Source of the DNA: JBBSBL01 sp046330255
GTDB lineage: Bacteria; Actinomycetota; Thermoleophilia; Solirubrobacterales; Solirubrobacteraceae
Assembly (NCBI GenBank): GCA_046330255.1
Contig: JAXLTC010000001.1
Span: 620,001-684,000, forward strand
DNA: 64,000 bases
Direction of reading: 5' to 3'
The notes beneath the pieces are model-generated. The model was not told the origin of the DNA, searched no databases, and saw only the letters and a program-made list of their open reading frames with translations. Positions 27,994-39,839 of the stretch are shown piece by piece (position 1 is the stretch's first letter; the number at the start of each line of letters is the position of its first letter). The position numbers and the translations under genes are program-made.

Positions 27994-29283
27994 TCACGCG
28001 CCCTGACCGACGCCCTCGTAGGTGAACCCGGCCGAGCGCACCGCGCCTGCGTCCAGGCAGTTGCGCCCGTCGATCACGAGCCGCCCCGCCATGCGCTGCG
28101 CCGCCGCGCCCCAATCGATCTCGCCGAACTCCGGCCACTCGGTGACGATCACGGCGGCGTCGGCGCCCTCCAGCGCGTCGAGCGCGCCGTCGGCGAAGCG
28201 AACGCCGCGGATCAGCTTGCGCGCCTCCTCCTCGGCGACCGGGTCATAGGCCGCGACCTGGGCGCCATCCGCCTGGAGCCGCGCGGCCAGCACCAGCGAG
28301 GAGGCCTCGCGCATGTCGTCGGTGTTCGGCTTGAAGGCCAGCCCGAGCAGCGCGACCTTCTTGCCGACGAGCGTCCCGAGGTGCTTCTGGAGCTTCTGCA
28401 CCACGCGGCGCTTCTGGAGCTCGTTGACCTCGATCACGGAGGTCAGCAGCTGGAAGTGATATCCCGAGTTCCCCGCGAGCTGCTTTAGCGCCGAGACATC
28501 CTTTGGGAAACAGGAGCCACCAAAGCCAATGCCCGGCCGCAGGAAGGACGGCCCGATCCGCTGGTCCAGGCCCATGCCGCGCGCGACCTCGAGCACGTCC
28601 GCGCCCGTCTCCTCGCAGACGTTCGCGATCTCGTTGATGAACGAGATCTTCGTCGCGAGGAAGGCGTTGGAGGCCAGCTTGACCATCTCCGCACTCGCGA
28701 CGTCGGTGCGAACCAGCGGCGCGTCGAGCGGCGCATACAGCTCGACGACCGCATCGCCCGCCCAGTCGCCGCGGTCGCCGACGACGACGCGGTCCGGGTG
28801 GAGGAAGTCCTGGAGCGCGGAGCCCTCCTTGAGGAACTCGGGGCACGAGACGTAGCTGAACCTCTTGCCGCGCTCGGCGAGCTCGCGCTCGATGCTCGCC
28901 CCGGCGCCGACCGGCACCGTCGACTTCATGACCAGTGCGTGGCCGTCGGAGGCGGGCATCGCATCGACGACGGCGTGCACCGCCGACAGGTCGGCGTCCC
29001 CGGAGTAGGTGGGCGGCGTCCCGACTGCCACGAACAGCAGACGCGCGTGCTCCAGCGCGGGCGCCAGGTCGGTCGTGAAGTGCATCCGCTCGCGGTTCCG
29101 CTCCACGCACTCGCGGAGCCCGGGCTCCCAGATCGGGATCTCGCCCGCCTGCAGGCGCGCGATCTTCTCGGCGTCCACGTCGACGCACCAGACCTCGCTG
29201 CCGAGCTCCGCGAAGCCGGCCGCAGTGACCAGCCCGACGTAGCCCGTGCCGATGACGGCGATCGTCTCGCGCTCCGTGCTCAT
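27994..29283 (-). CDS. ugd: UDP-glucose 6-dehydrogenase
   Basis: The 429-residue enzyme oxidises UDP-glucose to UDP-glucuronate with two NAD. It shows an N-terminal Rossmann motif GTGYVGLVTAAGFAELG and the catalytic Cys in PGIGFGGSCFPKD. A C-terminal UDP-binding domain carries GLAFKPNTDDMREA. UDP-glucuronate would feed surface polysaccharide. The ATG lies 9 nt after a TAGGGT box. Confidence 0.95.
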   Translation of the reverse strand: MSTERETIAVIGTGYVGLVTAAGFAELGSEVWCVDVDAEKIARLQAGEIPIWEPGLRECVERNRERMHFTTDLAPALEHARLLFVAVGTPPTYSGDADLSAVHAVVDAMPASDGHALVMKSTVPVGAGASIERELAERGKRFSYVSCPEFLKEGSALQDFLHPDRVVVGDRGDWAGDAVVELYAPLDAPLVRTDVASAEMVKLASNAFLATKISFINEIANVCEETGADVLEVARGMGLDQRIGPSFLRPGIGFGGSCFPKDVSALKQLAGNSGYHFQLLTSVIEVNELQKRRVVQKLQKHLGTLVGKKVALLGLAFKPNTDDMREASSLVLAARLQADGAQVAAYDPVAEEEARKLIRGVRFADGALDALEGADAAVIVTEWPEFGEIDWGAAAQRMAGRLVIDGRNCLDAGAVRSAGFTYEGVGQGA

Positions 29284-29292
29284 GAGGCGCGA

Positions 29293-29298
29293 ACCCTA
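29293..29298 (-). promoter_or_regulatory. -10 box of ugd, likely leaderless
   Basis: TAGGGT on the minus strand lies 9 nt upstream of the ugd ATG, in the 49-nt gap after the LCP gene. Confidence 0.4.
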
Positions 29299-29332
29299 GC
29301 GGCTGGACTTCCCCGGAACTCCCGCCGGAGGG

Positions 29333-30814
29333 TCAGCGGCCGGCGGGCGTCAGCGACGCCGCGATCCCGATCATCTGCTTGTTGGTGAGCACCAGGTTCA
29401 GCGAGTTCGAGACCCAGTACACGGCCCTGCGCGTGCGCCACGCGACGAGCCGCAGCTTGTGGCCGTCGTAGTGGAGTTCGAGCTTGCGATGCCCCACCTG
29501 GCGGTACTCGGAGGGCTCGCGCAGGATCGGCGGGCTCATCCACGTCATTCCCTGGATGCCGTAGTACTGGCCGGATCCGGTGTAGCTCGCGGCGACCGTC
29601 ATCCGGTACGCGGGATGCAGCCGGCCCCGCTTGTCGTGGATGCGGTAGGCGCGCGGGTAGGTGCCGGAGACGATCCCCTGGTAGACGCCGCTCGGCTCGC
29701 GCAGGCGCGGGTAGTAGACCGGCATTCCGATGCCCCGCAGCGCAGCCGCCTGCTGCCGGCCGCCCGCCACGTCCACGACGAGGTTCGCGCCACCGCTTCC
29801 GGCACCGCCGCCCGGCCGCGACCTGGCGCCCCGGCGGCCGGCGCGCCTGGGCTGTGCGGCGGTGCGCGGCCGCGCCTGGCCGAGGAACACGCGCACCGCG
29901 CGGCGGATCGCAGCGGGCTGCGCGGTGACATAGGGATCGCTCGGGTCGCTCGGGAGAATCGCCGGGAACGGCACCGTGATCACGGGGTTCTGCGCCGAGA
30001 ACGCGATCAGCTGCATCAGCTTGAGCACCGCCTCCTTCGAGTGCAGCTGCTCGTCGCTCTGGGTGTAGCGGCCGAAGATCCGCGCGAGCTGCTCGCGGTT
30101 GGAGACGAGCGCCGAGGCGCCGTACTGCTGGCGCACCTGGCTGAGGAAGTCCTGCTGGCGTGCGGAGCGGACGATGTCGGTGTCCAGATGGCGGAAGCGG
30201 ACGTAGTCGAGCGAGTCCTGACCGCAGAGCTTCTGGTAGCCGGGCTGGATGTTGATCGTCGCGTAGCCCTGGGTCGGCGCGACTCCCGCGTTGTCGTTGA
30301 AGTAGCGGCGGTCGATGTCTACGTAGACGCAGCCCAGGTAGTCGATCGCGCGGCGAAAGCCGCCGAAGTTCACGTTGATGATGTGGTTGATGCGGATGCC
30401 CAGCAGCCGCTTCACCACCTTGGCGGTCAGCACCGGGCCGCCGACGGCGTAGGCCGCGTTGATCTTGTCCGTCTGCACGGCGCCATGTCCGCGCGGTATC
30501 TGGACCTTCAGATCGCGCGGGATGTTCAGCACCGTCGTTCCCGGCGCGTCGGCGTTCAGGCGCAGCAGCATGATCGTGTCCGAGCGCGCGTCGCGGGGTC
30601 CGTTGGAGCGGTAGCGCTTGTCGGACCCGAGCACCAGGATCGTCTGCGGAGCGCCCGCCTCCGCCGGGGTGATGACGCCCTTCCCCGCCTTGATCGAGTG
30701 GCCGAGGTTGAGGTCGTCGACGATGTTCTGGACCTCGAGCAGGCCCGCGGTCGCGGTCGCGCCGCCGGCGAGCACGACGACCGCGACGATGCCGGCGGCG
30801 AAGCGCTTCCACAT
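29333..30814 (-). CDS. LytR-CpsA-Psr family glycopolymer ligase
   Basis: The 493-residue protein has one N-terminal membrane helix (around residues 5-27) and an extracellular LCP domain (around residues 60-270: ILVLGSDKR, RSDTIMLLRLN, NIPRDLKVQIP, KINAAYAVGG, DYVRFRH, RQQDFL). A Ser/Gly/Arg-rich linker leads to a C-terminal domain of about 130 residues. LCP enzymes transfer lipid-linked glycopolymers to peptidoglycan, which fits the adjacent sugar-nucleotide genes. A TTG at 30856 that overlaps the preceding stop by 4 nt is an equally possible start. Confidence 0.9.
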   Translation of the reverse strand: MWKRFAAGIVAVVVLAGGATATAGLLEVQNIVDDLNLGHSIKAGKGVITPAEAGAPQTILVLGSDKRYRSNGPRDARSDTIMLLRLNADAPGTTVLNIPRDLKVQIPRGHGAVQTDKINAAYAVGGPVLTAKVVKRLLGIRINHIINVNFGGFRRAIDYLGCVYVDIDRRYFNDNAGVAPTQGYATINIQPGYQKLCGQDSLDYVRFRHLDTDIVRSARQQDFLSQVRQQYGASALVSNREQLARIFGRYTQSDEQLHSKEAVLKLMQLIAFSAQNPVITVPFPAILPSDPSDPYVTAQPAAIRRAVRVFLGQARPRTAAQPRRAGRRGARSRPGGGAGSGGANLVVDVAGGRQQAAALRGIGMPVYYPRLREPSGVYQGIVSGTYPRAYRIHDKRGRLHPAYRMTVAASYTGSGQYYGIQGMTWMSPPILREPSEYRQVGHRKLELHYDGHKLRLVAWRTRRAVYWVSNSLNLVLTNKQMIGIAASLTPAGR

Positions 30815-30852
30815 GCCGCGTCCCACGCGCGGGGCGGGCTCGGGCGAGGCGC

Positions 30853-32010
30853 TCAAGGCCGCCCGCCGTCGATCGCCTCGAGGTGCGGCCCGTCGCCCGG
30901 CCCGTCGACGGGCGGGCTCGCCTCGCGTGCGAGCGCCTCGGGCAGCGCACGCAGGAAGAGGCCGAGCGCGGAGCGGTAGTCGGCCAGCGAGGAGACCGAT
31001 ACCCACTCCTCGGGGCCGTGATGGCCGCCCCCGGTGGGGCCGAACTCGACGCAGGGAATGCCCGCCTGCAGGAACGAGACCGCGTCGGAGGCGCCGTCGC
31101 GCCCGACGCTCATCGTCTCGCCGCGGACCGAGCGCGAGGCCGCCTCGCTCAGCGCGCGGACGTAGGGGTTGGACGGCGAGACGTTCGCGGGCGGACGGGT
31201 GAAGGTCCGGATCACCTCGACGTCCTCGATCGCCCGCACCTGCGCGAGGATCTCGCCCGGGTCCTGGCCGGGCAGGTAGCGGACGTCGACGACCATCTCG
31301 CAAGCGTCGGGCACCTTGTTGACGGCGTCGCCCCCGGCGATCCGTCCGAGGTTGATCGAGGGCCGGTCGAACAGCTCGCTGGACTCGCGGCTGAACGGGA
31401 GCGACTCGATCGCGCGGAACACGTCGATCGCCTTGAGCACGGCGTTGTCGCCCAGCCACGGGGTCGCCCCGTGCGCCGCGCGGCCGCTGACCCGGACGCG
31501 CATCGCGAGCACGCCCTTCGCCTGGACGCCGACGTGCAGGTCCGTTGGCTCGCCGGTGATCGCGAAGTCGGCGTCGAGTGCCCCCTCGGCGACGAGCGCG
31601 TCGGTGGAGCGCTCGTCCACCTCCTCGGACTCCTCGTCCGGCGCGCAGACGAAACGCACCCGTACGCCGCCGTCCCGGTCGACGTCGGTCAGCGCGCACA
31701 GCATCGCCGCGAGCCCGCCCTTCATGTCGTAGGCGCCGCGGCCGATGAGGCGGTCGCCCTCGACGCGCGGGCTGAACTGGCCCTCCTGCCCCGGGACCAC
31801 GTCGAGGTGGCCGTGCAGGACCACTACCGGCCCTCCCGCGCGCCCGACGTCCGCGGTGATGACGGGCATCCCGCGGTGGTCGCGCTCGGCGACGTCGATC
31901 CCCTGGGACTCCAGCCAGCCCTTGACGAACGCCGCGGCCGCGGCCAGGCCGTCGGGCCGCGAGGTGTCGTAGGAGATCAGCCTCGACGCGAGGTTGCGCT
32001 CGTCGCCCAT
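30853..32010 (-). CDS. M20-family metallopeptidase (ArgE/DapE/CPG2-like)
   Basis: The 385-residue protein has the M20 zinc motifs LHGHLDVVP, YDMKGG and DEESEE and the dimerisation-domain His in GRAAHGATPWLGDNA. The family includes acetylornithine deacetylase, succinyl-diaminopimelate desuccinylase and carboxypeptidases. Neighbours do not specify the substrate. The ATG lies 9 nt after a TATCCT box, suggesting a leaderless mRNA. Confidence 0.88.
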   Translation of the reverse strand: MGDERNLASRLISYDTSRPDGLAAAAAFVKGWLESQGIDVAERDHRGMPVITADVGRAGGPVVVLHGHLDVVPGQEGQFSPRVEGDRLIGRGAYDMKGGLAAMLCALTDVDRDGGVRVRFVCAPDEESEEVDERSTDALVAEGALDADFAITGEPTDLHVGVQAKGVLAMRVRVSGRAAHGATPWLGDNAVLKAIDVFRAIESLPFSRESSELFDRPSINLGRIAGGDAVNKVPDACEMVVDVRYLPGQDPGEILAQVRAIEDVEVIRTFTRPPANVSPSNPYVRALSEAASRSVRGETMSVGRDGASDAVSFLQAGIPCVEFGPTGGGHHGPEEWVSVSSLADYRSALGLFLRALPEALAREASPPVDGPGDGPHLEAIDGGRP

Positions 32011-32019
32011 CGGCCGCAG

Positions 32020-32025
32020 AGGATA
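32020..32025 (-). promoter_or_regulatory. -10 box of the M20 peptidase gene, likely leaderless
   Basis: TATCCT on the minus strand lies 9 nt upstream of the ATG at 32010. Confidence 0.45.
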
Positions 32026-32103
32026 GGCCAGCGCCCCGGCGCGACGGGCCGGGCGGGGCGAAGGCGCTGACGCTGCGGCGCCCCGTCGCCCGCTCCTGGT
32101 GCG

Positions 32104-32122
32104 GTTAACCACCAATGTGGTG
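32104..32122 (-). repeat. CACCACNNNGGTGGTTAAC motif, copy 2 (hairpin)
   Basis: On the minus strand this forms a CCACCA-CAT-TGGTGG stem-loop followed by TTAAC, 92 nt past the atpC stop and on the same strand as atpC. It matches copy 1 at 11073-11091 at every position outside the 3-nt spacer. It may terminate the atp operon. Confidence 0.6.
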
Positions 32123-32213
32123 GCCAACCACACCGAGGCCACGGCGGTCGAGGTGACCCCACCCCTCCCTGATGCAGTTCGGGCCGACCCGGGGGACCCT
32201 GGCGACCCTGCTA

Positions 32214-32627
32214 CTACCCGCCGCCCGCCACGCCCAGGAACGTCTCGTAGCGCCGAGCGTCCCGCGCGGCGACCCGGGCCTCCTCCGACCCGTCCTCGGC
32301 CCGCTCGAGCGCCTCGCGGGCCCGGCCCAGCCGATCCTCCAGGTCGGCGCGGTCCAGCGCGTCCGGCGCGATCGCCTCCTCGACGAGGATCAGTGCGCGG
32401 TTGCCCGCGACCTGCATGTAGCCCTCGCCCTGGGCGAAGCGCACGACGTCGTCCTCCGAGCGGTAGAGGCGCAACTCGGTCGGGTCGAGCATCGCCAGCA
32501 GCGGCGTGTGGTTCGCGAGCACGCCGATCGAGCCGCTCGCGGTGCGCGTCGAGACCATCTCGACCTCGTCGTCGAACACCTCGCCCTCGGGCGTCAGCAC
32601 CTCGACCGGGAACTTGGAGCGCGCCAC
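32214..32627 (-). CDS. atpC: ATP synthase F1 subunit epsilon
   Basis: The 137-residue central-stalk subunit has the N-terminal beta-barrel (EVLTPEGEVFDDEVEMVS, then GSIGVLANHTPLL) and a C-terminal helical region. It is the last gene of the atp operon, 6 nt after atpD. Epsilon couples rotation and can inhibit ATP hydrolysis. Confidence 0.95.
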   Translation of the reverse strand: MARSKFPVEVLTPEGEVFDDEVEMVSTRTASGSIGVLANHTPLLAMLDPTELRLYRSEDDVVRFAQGEGYMQVAGNRALILVEEAIAPDALDRADLEDRLGRAREALERAEDGSEEARVAARDARRYETFLGVAGGG

Positions 32628-32633
32628 GGCCGC

Positions 32634-34088
<1,455 letters not shown>

Positions 34089-34138
34089 GGCTTGTGTCTG
34101 GCTCTCCTGGGTGTGGTTGGGAAGTTCGTCTCGGGGCG

Positions 34139-35041
34139 TCAGCTCAGCGCCTCGGCGCCGGCGACGACCTCCATGATCTCCTGCGTGATCTCGGCCTGGC
34201 GAGCGCGGTTCATCTCCAGCGTGAGGTCCTCGATCACGTCGCCGGCGTTCTCCGATGCGTTGCGCATCGCGGTCATCCGCGCGCCGTGCTCGGAGGCCGT
34301 CGACTCCAGCAGCGCGCGGTACACCGAGATCTCGACGTAGTCGGGAACGAGCCGCTGGAGGATCACCTCCGGGTCGGGCTCGTACTCGACCAGCGCGCGG
34401 TGGGCCGGCCGCTCCTCGGCGGCCTCCTCCTCTTCCCCCGCCTCGAGGATGCTCGCCTGCTGGAGCGGGAGCAGGGTCTCCTGGCGCACCACCTGCGAGA
34501 GCGGCGAGATATAGCCGTTGTAGAGGATCTCGACGCGGTCGACGCGGCCGTCCACGTAGTCGGCCATCAGGCGCTCGGCGATCCCGCGCGCATCCGAGTA
34601 GGCGGGGCGGTCGGTGAAGCCGACGAAGGAGCCCGCGAGCTCCTTCCCGCGGAAGGTGAGCGATGAAGAGCCGCGGCGCCCGCTCGCGTAGAAGACGGAT
34701 TGGCGCCCGTCGGCCTCCTCGGCCGCCGAGGCGCGCAGCCCGGCGCGGATGATCTGCGAGTTGAAGGCGCCCGCCAGCCCCCGGTCGCCCGTGACCATCA
34801 GCAGCCCGACCCGCTGCACGGACTCGTGCTCGGCGAGGATCGGAAGGCTCGGGACGCTCCCCGCCGCCTCCGCCGCCTGGCGGGTCATGCGGCGGATCGC
34901 GCCGGCGTAGGGGCGCAGGTGCGCGATGCGCTGCTCGGCGCGCCGCAGTCGTGCGGCCGCGACCATCTCCATGGCGCGCGTGATCTTCTGGATGTTGCGG
35001 ACCGAGGCGATCCGCGTCTGGACGTCGCGCTGGGACGCCAT
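34139..35041 (-). CDS. atpG: ATP synthase F1 subunit gamma
   Basis: The 300-residue rotor subunit has the N-terminal coiled-coil (RIASVRNIQKITRAMEMVAA), a middle Rossmann-like part (VTGDRGLAGAFN) and the C-terminal helix (MRNASENAGDVIEDLTLEMNRARQ). It lies between atpA and atpD in the normal order. Confidence 0.97.
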   Translation of the reverse strand: MASQRDVQTRIASVRNIQKITRAMEMVAAARLRRAEQRIAHLRPYAGAIRRMTRQAAEAAGSVPSLPILAEHESVQRVGLLMVTGDRGLAGAFNSQIIRAGLRASAAEEADGRQSVFYASGRRGSSSLTFRGKELAGSFVGFTDRPAYSDARGIAERLMADYVDGRVDRVEILYNGYISPLSQVVRQETLLPLQQASILEAGEEEEAAEERPAHRALVEYEPDPEVILQRLVPDYVEISVYRALLESTASEHGARMTAMRNASENAGDVIEDLTLEMNRARQAEITQEIMEVVAGAEALS

Positions 35042-35066
35042 CGCTGTCCTGGGCCGCCGGCCGCCG

Positions 35067-36695
<1,629 letters not shown>

Positions 36696-36728
36696 GTGTG
36701 TTCGGGCTCCCTTTGCGCGGGCGCGGGC

Positions 36729-37259
36729 CTACGCCTGCGCGACGTTGCGTCGAAGTTGGTCGAGGCGGTTGCGGATCGAGGCGTCGAGGATCGAGTTGCC
36801 CACGCGCAGCACGATGCCCCCGAGGATGTCCGGGTCCACGGTGCTGGAGAGGTCCACCCGGCGCCCCGTCTGCTCGCCGATCTGGCTGCCGAGCCTCTCC
36901 ACGGTCGCGGAGTCGAGCGTGACGGCCGAGGTGACCTGCACCGGAAGCAGGCGGTTGGCCTCCTCCCAGAGATCCTCGTAGCGGCGGCGTATGCGGTGGA
37001 TCGCCGGCATTCGGTGGCGCTCGATCAGGGCCTCGAGGAAGTTCTCGATCGCCGGGTCGGCCCCCTCGAGCATGCGGTGCAGGCCGCGCTTCTTCTCCTC
37101 GGTCGAGAAGTAGGGCGAGAAGAAGAACAGCGCGAGGTTGCGGTCGCCGGCGAGCGCGTCGGCGACCTGGCCGAGCTGCTCGCGCACCTCGTCGGTGCGC
37201 TGCTGCTCGCGCGCGACCTCGAACAGCGCGCGAGCGTAGACCTGGGCGATCTCCTCCAC
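36729..37259 (-). CDS. atpH: ATP synthase F1 subunit delta
   Basis: The 176-residue peripheral-stalk subunit begins with the usual AQVYARALFEVA and ends with DPDILGGIVLRVGNSILDASIRNRL. The GTG at 37259 is chosen because it lies 2 nt after the atpF stop and gives the normal family length. It links F1 alpha to the b subunits. Confidence 0.95.
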   Translation of the reverse strand: MEEIAQVYARALFEVAREQQRTDEVREQLGQVADALAGDRNLALFFFSPYFSTEEKKRGLHRMLEGADPAIENFLEALIERHRMPAIHRIRRRYEDLWEEANRLLPVQVTSAVTLDSATVERLGSQIGEQTGRRVDLSSTVDPDILGGIVLRVGNSILDASIRNRLDQLRRNVAQA

Positions 37260-37261
37260 GG

Positions 37262-37813
37262 CTAGCCCCGGCGCTCCCCGGAGAGCGTCGTGAAGTCCAG
37301 CTCGGAGAGCGCCTCGTCGACCAGCCGGCGCTGGTCGTCCTCGCTGAGCGAGCGGCGGGTGACCTTCTCCGTCGCGGCCACCGTGAGGTCGGCGACCTCG
37401 CGGCGGATCTCGCCGATCGCGCGACGCGTCTCGGCCTCGATGTCGCGCCGGGTCTGCTCCATCAGCTCCTCGCGCTGGACGCGCGCCGCCTCGAGCGAGT
37501 CCTTCTGGGTCTGCTCGCCGGCCTTGTGTGCGCGCGCGACGATGTCCTCCGCCTGCTTGCGCGCGTCGGTGAGCCGCTGGCGGTAGTCGGCCAGCAGCTT
37601 CTCCGCCTCCTCGCGCGTGTGCTCGGCCGCGTCGATCGAGTCCTCGATCGCCTTCTGGCGACGATCGAGCGCGTCCTGGATCCGCGGGAACGCGAAGCGC
37701 TTGAGCACGTAGAGCGTGATCCCGAACGCGAGCAGCGTCCAGATCATCAGCCCGATCCCGGGCGTGACGAGGAAGTTGCCGCTCTCCTCCTTGGCTGCGA
37801 TGACGACCGGCAT
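37262..37813 (-). CDS. atpF: ATP synthase Fo subunit b
   Basis: The 183-residue protein has one N-terminal membrane segment (around residues 17-37) followed by a long charged helix (FAFPRIQDALDRRQKAIEDS onwards) forming the peripheral stalk. Only one b-type gene is present, so a homodimer is expected. Confidence 0.95.
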   Translation of the reverse strand: MPVVIAAKEESGNFLVTPGIGLMIWTLLAFGITLYVLKRFAFPRIQDALDRRQKAIEDSIDAAEHTREEAEKLLADYRQRLTDARKQAEDIVARAHKAGEQTQKDSLEAARVQREELMEQTRRDIEAETRRAIGEIRREVADLTVAATEKVTRRSLSEDDQRRLVDEALSELDFTTLSGERRG

Positions 37814-37816
37814 CGC

Positions 37817-38101
37817 CTAGGAGAGGAAGAACGCGATCAGGCCGAAGATGAAGGCGTAGAAGACGATCGCCTCGGTCAGCGCGAAGCCCAGCCACTGGAT
37901 CGAGGTGATCTCGTCGCGCATCTCGGGCTGGCGGGTCACCGACTCGATGACCTTGCCGAAGATGTAGCCGACCCCGATGCCGGGGCCGATGGTGCCCAGG
38001 CCGGCGCCGACGCCGAGCGCGATGGCCTTCAGGCCCTTGCGGGCTACGGCCTCGTTCTCAGCGACGGTGGCGGCGAGTTGGGTGACGATCGAGAGGTCCA
38101 C
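37817..38101 (-). CDS. atpE: ATP synthase Fo subunit c
   Basis: The 94-residue rotor-ring subunit has two membrane helices and the ion-binding Glu77 in GFALTEAIVFYAF. The residue after it is Ala rather than Ser/Thr, and the Na+-site pattern is not seen, so protons are the expected coupling ion. A 20-residue N-terminal extension precedes the first helix. Confidence 0.96.
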   Translation of the reverse strand: MDLSIVTQLAATVAENEAVARKGLKAIALGVGAGLGTIGPGIGVGYIFGKVIESVTRQPEMRDEITSIQWLGFALTEAIVFYAFIFGLIAFFLS

Positions 38102-38143
38102 GGTGTGTTCAGCTCCTCCTCAGGTGCTGTTGGATGGCAAAGG

Positions 38144-39034
38144 TCAGTGCTCCTCGGCGACCGCGCCGCCGAAGTAGATGGCCGAGAGCGTGGCGAAGAT
38201 GAAGGCCTGCAGCGTGGCCACCAGCCCGACCTCGAAGATGTAGAAGGCGATCGCCATCGGCAGCGTGAAGACGCCGAGCGCGGCGGTGCCGAGCAGGACG
38301 ACGAGCCCGCCGGCCATGAACAGGATCAGCAGGTGGCCGGCGAGGATGTTCGCGAAGAGCCGGACCGACAGCGACACGATCCGCACGAAGTGGGAGATCA
38401 CCTCGATGCAGAAGATCGGGATCGCGGCGGCGCCGGTGACGCCGGCGGGCACCCAGCCCTTCAGGTAGCGCACGAGCCCCTTCTGGCGGATGCCGACGTA
38501 GTGGTAGCTGAACCACACCATCAGGGTCAGCACCAGCGGGACCGCGAGGTTCGCGGTCGCGGCGTAGAGCGCGAACGTCGGCACCTTGAGGCCGAGGATG
38601 TCCATCTTGTGCTCGGTGTTCGTCGGCAGCGGGATGTAGCCGAGCATGTTCGAGAACCAGATGAACAGGAAGAGCGTCCCGACGAACGCGAACCAGCGCT
38701 TGGCCGTCTTGGTGTCCATGTTCCCGCCGGCGATGTTGTCGCGCATGAGCGCGTAGGCCGCCTCGACCGCGGTCTGGACGCGGTTGGGCTTGGCCTGCAT
38801 CCGGTTGGCGACGTAGAGCATCGCGCCGACCGTGAACGCGCACGTGAGGACCACGTAGAGCACGCCCTTGTTGATCGAGAGGTCGACCCCCCCGATCTTG
38901 ATCGGGATCCACGGGTCGAGCTTGAACTCGTTCTGCGGCTTGAAGTCCTCGTTGACCTCGATCGCCCAGGCACCCGCCGGCGAGGCGAGCAGCAGCGCCA
39001 CCGGGGTCAGCGCGGCGAGGACCCGGGCCCTCAC
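38144..39034 (-). CDS. atpB: ATP synthase Fo subunit a
   Basis: The 296-residue membrane subunit forms the proton half-channels. The essential Arg lies in SLSVRLFANILAGH. The first 24 residues look like a cleavable signal or first membrane helix (ALTPVALLLASPAGAWA), followed by four to five further helices. The GTG at 39034 overlaps the atpI stop by 4 nt. Confidence 0.95.
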   Translation of the reverse strand: MRARVLAALTPVALLLASPAGAWAIEVNEDFKPQNEFKLDPWIPIKIGGVDLSINKGVLYVVLTCAFTVGAMLYVANRMQAKPNRVQTAVEAAYALMRDNIAGGNMDTKTAKRWFAFVGTLFLFIWFSNMLGYIPLPTNTEHKMDILGLKVPTFALYAATANLAVPLVLTLMVWFSYHYVGIRQKGLVRYLKGWVPAGVTGAAAIPIFCIEVISHFVRIVSLSVRLFANILAGHLLILFMAGGLVVLLGTAALGVFTLPMAIAFYIFEVGLVATLQAFIFATLSAIYFGGAVAEEH

Positions 39035-39399
39035 GAGGAACGCTCCGCCTCGAAGGGCCGCAGGATCATGTTGACGGTGAAGTAGACGGTGAAGAGCGCG
39101 ATCGAGAGGACGGCGGCGGCGAGACCGGCCTGCGACGAGACCCCGGTTCCGACGGCGAAGATCGTAAGCGCTACGAGCCAGCCGCGTCCGATCATCGACC
39201 CGGTGAGGATCCCGACCAGGACGCGCGGATCCTCCGACGCCGTGGCCCGGCGCGTCGCCCAGACCTGGATCGCGCGCTGCGCGACCCACGCCGCGGCCGC
39301 CGCTCCCCAGCCGGCCATCGGCCAGCCCGCGGCGAGGAAGATCGGCAGCGAGATCGCGAGCACGACCATGTCGAGCCAGCGCAGGACGGTCATGGTCAT
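39031..39399 (-). CDS. atpI: AtpI-like membrane protein
   Basis: The 122-residue protein has four hydrophobic helices and occupies the atpI position before atpB. AtpI proteins aid c-ring assembly or ion supply. Sequence conservation in this family is low, so position and topology carry the call. The ATG at 39399 lies 4 nt after the upstream stop; a second ATG at 39393 is also possible. Confidence 0.75.
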   Translation of the reverse strand: MTMTVLRWLDMVVLAISLPIFLAAGWPMAGWGAAAAAWVAQRAIQVWATRRATASEDPRVLVGILTGSMIGRGWLVALTIFAVGTGVSSQAGLAAAVLSIALFTVYFTVNMILRPFEAERSS

Positions 39400-39403
39400 C
39401 GAC

Positions 39404-39601
39404 TCAGGGGTGCCTAAAGCGTGCGATGACAAGAGCCACCCCCGCGAAGGCGCCGACGAAGACCCCGCCGATCACGAACGGCCCGACGCTGCCGGCCAGC
39501 GCGCCGATCCCGGCGCCGATCGCCGCGCACAGCACGATCGTCGCGACCAGCGTGTAGCCGGCGGTCGCGCCGGACGGTCGTCCGGGGCGCTCGGGGCTCA
39601 T
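39404..39601 (-). CDS. AtpZ-like small membrane protein
   Basis: The 65-residue protein has two hydrophobic helices separated by a short turn (TLVATIVLCAAIGAGIGAL and PFVIGGVFVGAFAGVALVIA) and the Gly-rich pattern of AtpZ/AtpI small proteins. It is the first gene of the atp operon. AtpZ with AtpI may form a cation channel in some bacteria; here the role is inferred. It is too short for many gene callers. Confidence 0.72.
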   Translation of the reverse strand: MSPERPGRPSGATAGYTLVATIVLCAAIGAGIGALAGSVGPFVIGGVFVGAFAGVALVIARFRHP

Positions 39602-39720
39602 CGCTGGCAGTTCTGGCGTCGGGCATGGCACATGCCGCCATCTTGAACGCGAACGCCCGCGCGAACGCGGGCGACACGGGCGCCGTGCGGGACACAGGCG
39701 GCGCCGATGGCGGAGCGCGG

Positions 39721-39750
39721 AGTATATGGATTCCGCGGCGCTTGTAACAA
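39721..39750 (-). promoter_or_regulatory. Promoter of the atp operon
   Basis: On the minus strand, -35 TTGTTA (39745-39750) and -10 TATACT (39721-39726) are 18 nt apart. The leader to the AtpZ start at 39601 would be about 110 nt. The -35 lies in an AT-richer stretch with TTGTAACAA and TTTGTGACA that could also bind a regulator. Confidence 0.72.
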
Positions 39751-39839
39751 CTTTGTGACAGGGGGCGCGAGGGCGCGGCCGGGCCGGGGAACGGCGAAGC
39801 CGACCGGGCCGGGCGCTCGCGTGGGAACATCCGTACGCG

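Noticed and set aside
39760..39830. Inverted repeat terminator in the atp-formate dehydrogenase gap
   Set aside because: The GGCCGGGCC-type units there are direct, not complementary, so no stable stem forms.
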